Shown piece by piece: positions 60,758 to 64,000 of a stretch of 64,000 nucleotides of DNA. The number at the start of each line of letters is the position of its first letter. Position 1 is the first letter of the stretch. The notes below the pieces were generated by a model, which saw only the letters and a program-made list of their open reading frames with translations, did not search any database and was not told the DNA's origin. Origin of the DNA: Absidia repens (Eukaryota; Mucoromycota; Mucoromycetes; Mucorales; Cunninghamellaceae); NCBI GenBank assembly GCA_002105175.1, contig MCGE01000016.1, positions 441,501 to 505,500 of the forward strand. Direction: 5' to 3'. The position numbers and the translations under genes are program-made.

Positions 60758-61106
60758 GATAAAGCGACGAGATCGATGAAATGACTAGAAAGAAGCACCC
60801 ATGGTCATGTTTAGTGTTTTTTATTCACGTCTTTCCTTTTTGTTTCACAATAACTTACCTGATAATAGTTCCAAAACACAACCTGTATCAAAAGATCTTG
60901 AATGGTTAGAAATAAAAAAAGCGCACACACAAAAAAAAAAAAAAAAAAAAAAGAAGAGCAGAAGTAACCAAGCACCAACAAAAAACTTTCGCCATCGGAC
61001 TTTGAATGACAAAATGACCAAAGGAGCTTCTTCTACCTATCCCTCTAAATCATTGGTTTTTATTACTCTTAAAAAAAACAAAAAAAAACTACACTATTAT
61101 ACTAAA
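60758..61106. other. Upstream region of SRPK with leader-intron signals
   Basis: On the minus strand CAG-GTAAGT near 60858 and TTTCTAG near 60785 would remove an intron just before the SRPK start; the joined exon stays open but need not be coding. The rest is A-rich (A-tract 60931-60951). Confidence 0.45.
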
Positions 61107-62538
61107 CTAATCTACTGTAATAATCGAGAAGGGTACTTGAACTAGTCTACTAGGCCGACCGGGCTTGCCTACAATCATCCCATTTTCACTAGTGGCGCCA
61201 AAGACTTGATGTTTACTACTATGGCTGTTGCTGATATTTGTCGTCTTTGCTAGTCCCATCGCATCAATTGTATGGTCCAAATCCACTACACCAAATACCA
61301 TAGAATGATCTATAAGCATTTTTTTTAATAAAACAAAAATAAAAATCAGTAAAAACCCATCGATATCTTGTCCTTCCTTTCTTACCATTGCAGGAATTCA
61401 AAAGGTCGCGGGGTTCAAGTGCTCCCTCGGTCACCGCCTTGCGTTTCATGAACTGCACCTTTTGGCCGACATGGAGATCCAAAGTGGTATCCACAGCCAT
61501 GTTTCCACGTGACGGATCGCCACTGGTGATACGCGCCACCACTGAGTCTTCATGTTGATTATCCGATTGCATGCTGAGATAAAATGCTTCGTCCTTAGCC
61601 ACTTTACCTTGATGAATCAAATCCAGTAATCGTCGTGTGGCTCCTTGGTCATCCAAATCCAAAATGATATTTCCCCGCGCACGAGTTATTTCAAACGTTG
61701 AGCCCAAAGGTTCCAGATCAGGATGCCGTACTGTCACCTGAGATATCAGTGAGGTGGAAGACTGGTAGGCAGCAAAACCGATCATGCCAGCATGCATAAT
61801 CTGGCCCTGATAAAAGAAGGTATATGGTTCCCCAGTAACAAACGGCGTCGACGCACCAATGATACCGAGTTTGGGCGTAGTCGGATAAACTTGGTCCAAA
61901 GAGTGCAAGACTTGGTCGGGCTCATGGTCGCTGGCCATCAAAATAAACGACGGTTGTTGTTGGTTCTTGCTGCTGCTGTCGGTGGAGTCATCGTTATCAA
62001 GTACATGAACGTGTTGTTGAGGAGGTCGACTGATAGTTTGAAAGGAGTCCCATCCAAGCGTATCCAGGGTATTGTCTTCATACTTGAATCGGTCAAAATC
62101 ATGCACTTGGCCCCATCGTCCCACTGAGATACTACGGGCTTTTTGTCGCTGAGGGCTGTCAAATACTTGGAATGGCTGAATGTGTTCATCGTACCCCACA
62201 AGGAGATTCACCCCATGTCCATCGCTACCGTCATCACCTGTGCTTGCTGTGCGATCCACGATACATCCCATCACACTCGTTGTGTTGTTATTCCCCCATC
62301 GATGTGTCAAGTCTTTGATCGCAGCTGTATAGTCATCCCCTTGAAATGATTTCGAGATCAAGGCAAAACACACGGTTGGTGAAGGTTGGCCTTTTTTGTT
62401 GTCCAAAGGAAGGTCGGCAAGACACTGATCGATACATGCTTTCAATGTAGGTGCTGTACTACTAACTCGAGTCCATAAAGATCGTTGTGAAGTGATTGAC
62501 CCAGCTTGTCGAAGGAACCGGCGAGTCAATAGAGTCAT
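61107..62538 (-). CDS. FIST-domain protein, probably mitochondrial
   Basis: Coding is complement(join(61107..61309,61386..62538)), 451 residues. FIST domains (FIST_N plus FIST_C) are predicted small-ligand sensors found in bacteria and, attached to F-boxes, in eukaryotes. Evidence: SVMGCIVD (an anchor of FIST_N), FILMASDHEPDQVLHSLDQV, KLGIIGASTPFVTGEPYTFF, the FIST_C-type GSTFEITRARGNIILDLDDQ, EAFYLSMQ and, after the intron, VFGVVDLDHTIDAM. There is no F-box; instead the N-terminus is basic and Ser/Thr-rich (TLLTRRFLRQAGSITSQRSL), a good mitochondrial presequence. The intron is phase 1 and the frame is intact. Confidence 0.75.
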
Positions 62539-62769
62539 TGTTGTTTGATAATGTAAGAATATAGAGGGAAAGGGAAAAAATAGGCCGCAGGTCCGTGATT
62601 AAAAATTGCAAACCAGGGGAGTCACAACCGCAACCCCGTCCCACAAAATAAAAATAAAAAAAATTCAAAAAGTCAAAAAAGAAAAAAAATCGAAGAAGCC
62701 CGTCAGATTTTATTGATAAAGAATAAGTAAATAAAAAGATAAATAAAGAGATAATAAAGTGAAGGATGT
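62539..62769. promoter_or_regulatory. Region between FIST gene start and chitinase end
   Basis: About 230 bp, the promoter of the FIST gene. It contains ATAGGCCGCAGGTCCG and GGGGAGTCACAACCG, GC-richer than the surroundings, but no motif I can name with confidence. Confidence 0.4.
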
Positions 62770-63935
62770 TTAGCATTTGCTAACAACAGTCCATACACCG
62801 GATGAGCTTCCAGGAGTTTCACCCAAAGTCCACCAGTTGGCCTTATATATTGTGTTGTTGTAAACGACTTGGTCACCAGCGGTGTACGTAGCAGAGCTAG
62901 ACCATGCTTTCACAGACCCACAACCAGAACCGCCGGAGGTAGAAGTAGAGGTGGCAGCCGAAGTCGTAGTAGCAGTAGGCTTGTTGGTAGGTGGAGCCGA
63001 GGTAGTAGTCGTAGCAGGTGGTGCAGCAGAGGTAGTGGTTGATCCGCCGCCGCCGCCGGTACCCGTCAAAATCTTGGCTGCCACGTCCAACAGTTCACCA
63101 TTATCTTCATCAACGGACCAGACCATGATACCACCGAGGTTCTTGCTAAGGGCATAATCAGTCTTGATACCAATAGACACAGGGTCATCATAAGAAATAT
63201 AGGTTTTGCTGGTGGGATTGAATAACCAAGGAGTTTGAGTCACATTGTCCCAGCGACGAATCCAAGGCGAGGATGCAGTGGTAGGAGTACTAAGCACACC
63301 TTGGGATCGCAAGTTGCCATAGCGCCATACACCAGAAACTCCGCCAGGGTCCTTGGAGCAATAAGGATCTTGCCAGTATGCATCGAACGAGTCACCCATT
63401 GGTGGCGAACCAGCACGTTGAGGTTGGTATTGGTTTGTATTTGACATATCCACAGTAGCAGCTAGAATGAAAATAAGAATAAAAAGTGAGCGTGAGGAGG
63501 ATTGTTAAAGAAAAAGAGAGAGACTTACTTGCAGAGCGGCCATAAAAGGCAACACCGGGGACAATCTTGGAGGCAGGCACACCGGCTTTCATCCATGTAT
63601 CGATCGAAGCGACAAAACTATCAGCATCACCCAACCCAGGCTCGAAATTGAATGGAGAATTGGGTCCTGAGGTTTCATTCCATGCACCATTGATATCATA
63701 AGTCATCAAATTGAAGCGATCAATCACTTTGACGTAATCAGACACGTCGTCCATGTTACCATCGGGGTCTTGAAGGTACGCACATGGCATGCAATCGTGA
63801 TATCCTTGCGAGCCGAAGGGAAAGCCGAGTCCAGGGCAGCACGTAATTCTTGCAACAATACCAAGTAGTTCTTATAGTCATTGGCCAAATCCATGGAATT
63901 ACATCCTGCACCTACAGCCCCAGGATATTCCCAAT
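62770..63935 (-). CDS. GH18 chitinase with C-terminal CBM5/12, 3' part, one frameshift
   Basis: Secreted chitin hydrolase; the 5' part lies beyond the right edge. Exons, minus strand: 63935..63529 and 63461..62770; a further intron begins upstream of 63935 (ACGTAG acceptor). The visible part starts inside the catalytic D-x-x-D-x-D-x-E motif at DWEYPG, continues with KDITIACHVRTFKTP, RFNLMTYDINGAWNETSGPN, KIVPGVAFYGRS, and LGGIMVWSVDEDNGELL closing the barrel. A Thr/Ser/Ala/Pro linker (TTTTSAPPTNKPTATTTSA) leads to a CBM5/12 domain: VKAWSSSATYTAGDQVVYNN, TIYKANWWTLGETPG, GVWTVVSKC. The frame shifts by one missing base near 63766, between VRTFKTP and DGNMDDVSDYV. Otherwise intact. Confidence 0.9.
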
Positions 63936-64000
63936 CTACGTTCACACAAAAAAAAAAAAAGCGGGAGTGTGTTAATCCTCTTGTCCCTTTTACTCTACTT

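Overview
This window is nuclear DNA of a filamentous fungus, most likely an early-diverging mould of the Mucoromycota (Mucorales). The evidence is AT-rich intergenic DNA full of homopolymers, many short GT-AG introns (about 50-110 bp), a TEF1 gene, a CM1-domain microtubule organiser, an SRPK kinase and a PDCD7/U11-59K homologue. It is one contig with host genes at both ends and a transposon nest in the middle. Gene models below were spliced by eye from reading frames, splice sites and phase. For MCM7, TEF1, the adenylate kinase, the alpha/beta hydrolase, the CM1 protein, the FIST protein, mS33, PDCD7, the DUF3020 protein and the 584-aa orphan, exon lengths sum exactly to an open frame.

1-20.7 kb, gene-rich: 3' part of a SulP/SLC26 sulfate transporter (+); a small two-exon Kre9/Knh1-domain secreted protein (-); an 11-exon orphan gene (+) whose 3' end is duplicated in inverted orientation about 3.8 kb upstream; mitochondrial ribosomal protein mS33 (-), divergent from a PDCD7/U11-59K gene with a large polyglutamine tract (+); MCM7 (+); an ABHD1/3-type alpha/beta hydrolase (-), divergent from a DUF3020 nuclear protein (+); and the last exon of a truncated gene ending against an LTR (-).

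20.7-44.2 kb, transposon nest: solo LTRs of at least three families, several with perfect 5-bp target duplications and with empty sites visible in sister repeat copies; a 34-bp satellite; a full-length Ty3/Gypsy chromovirus (28583-34361) with matching 406-bp LTRs; and a second full-length LTR element (36848-42714, minus) with matching 764-bp LTRs, gag and protease-RT-RNase H but no integrase, 57 bp downstream of tRNA-Glu(UUC). A tandem array of intron-like 123-bp units lies at 35.49-35.95 kb. An undescribed dispersed repeat with an 18-bp core occurs eight times across the window.

44.8-64 kb, gene-rich again: a low-complexity CaaX-box protein (-), an adenylate-kinase-family enzyme (-), a decayed secreted-protein gene (+), TEF1 (+), a coiled-coil protein (+), a CM1-domain spindle-pole/MTOC protein (-), an SRPK kinase (-), a FIST-domain protein (-) and the 3' part of a GH18 chitinase with a CBM5/12 domain (-). 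Three of these last five genes carry single-base frameshifts, either local assembly errors or clustered decay. No CRISPR array, rRNA, bacterial operon or virus was seen.
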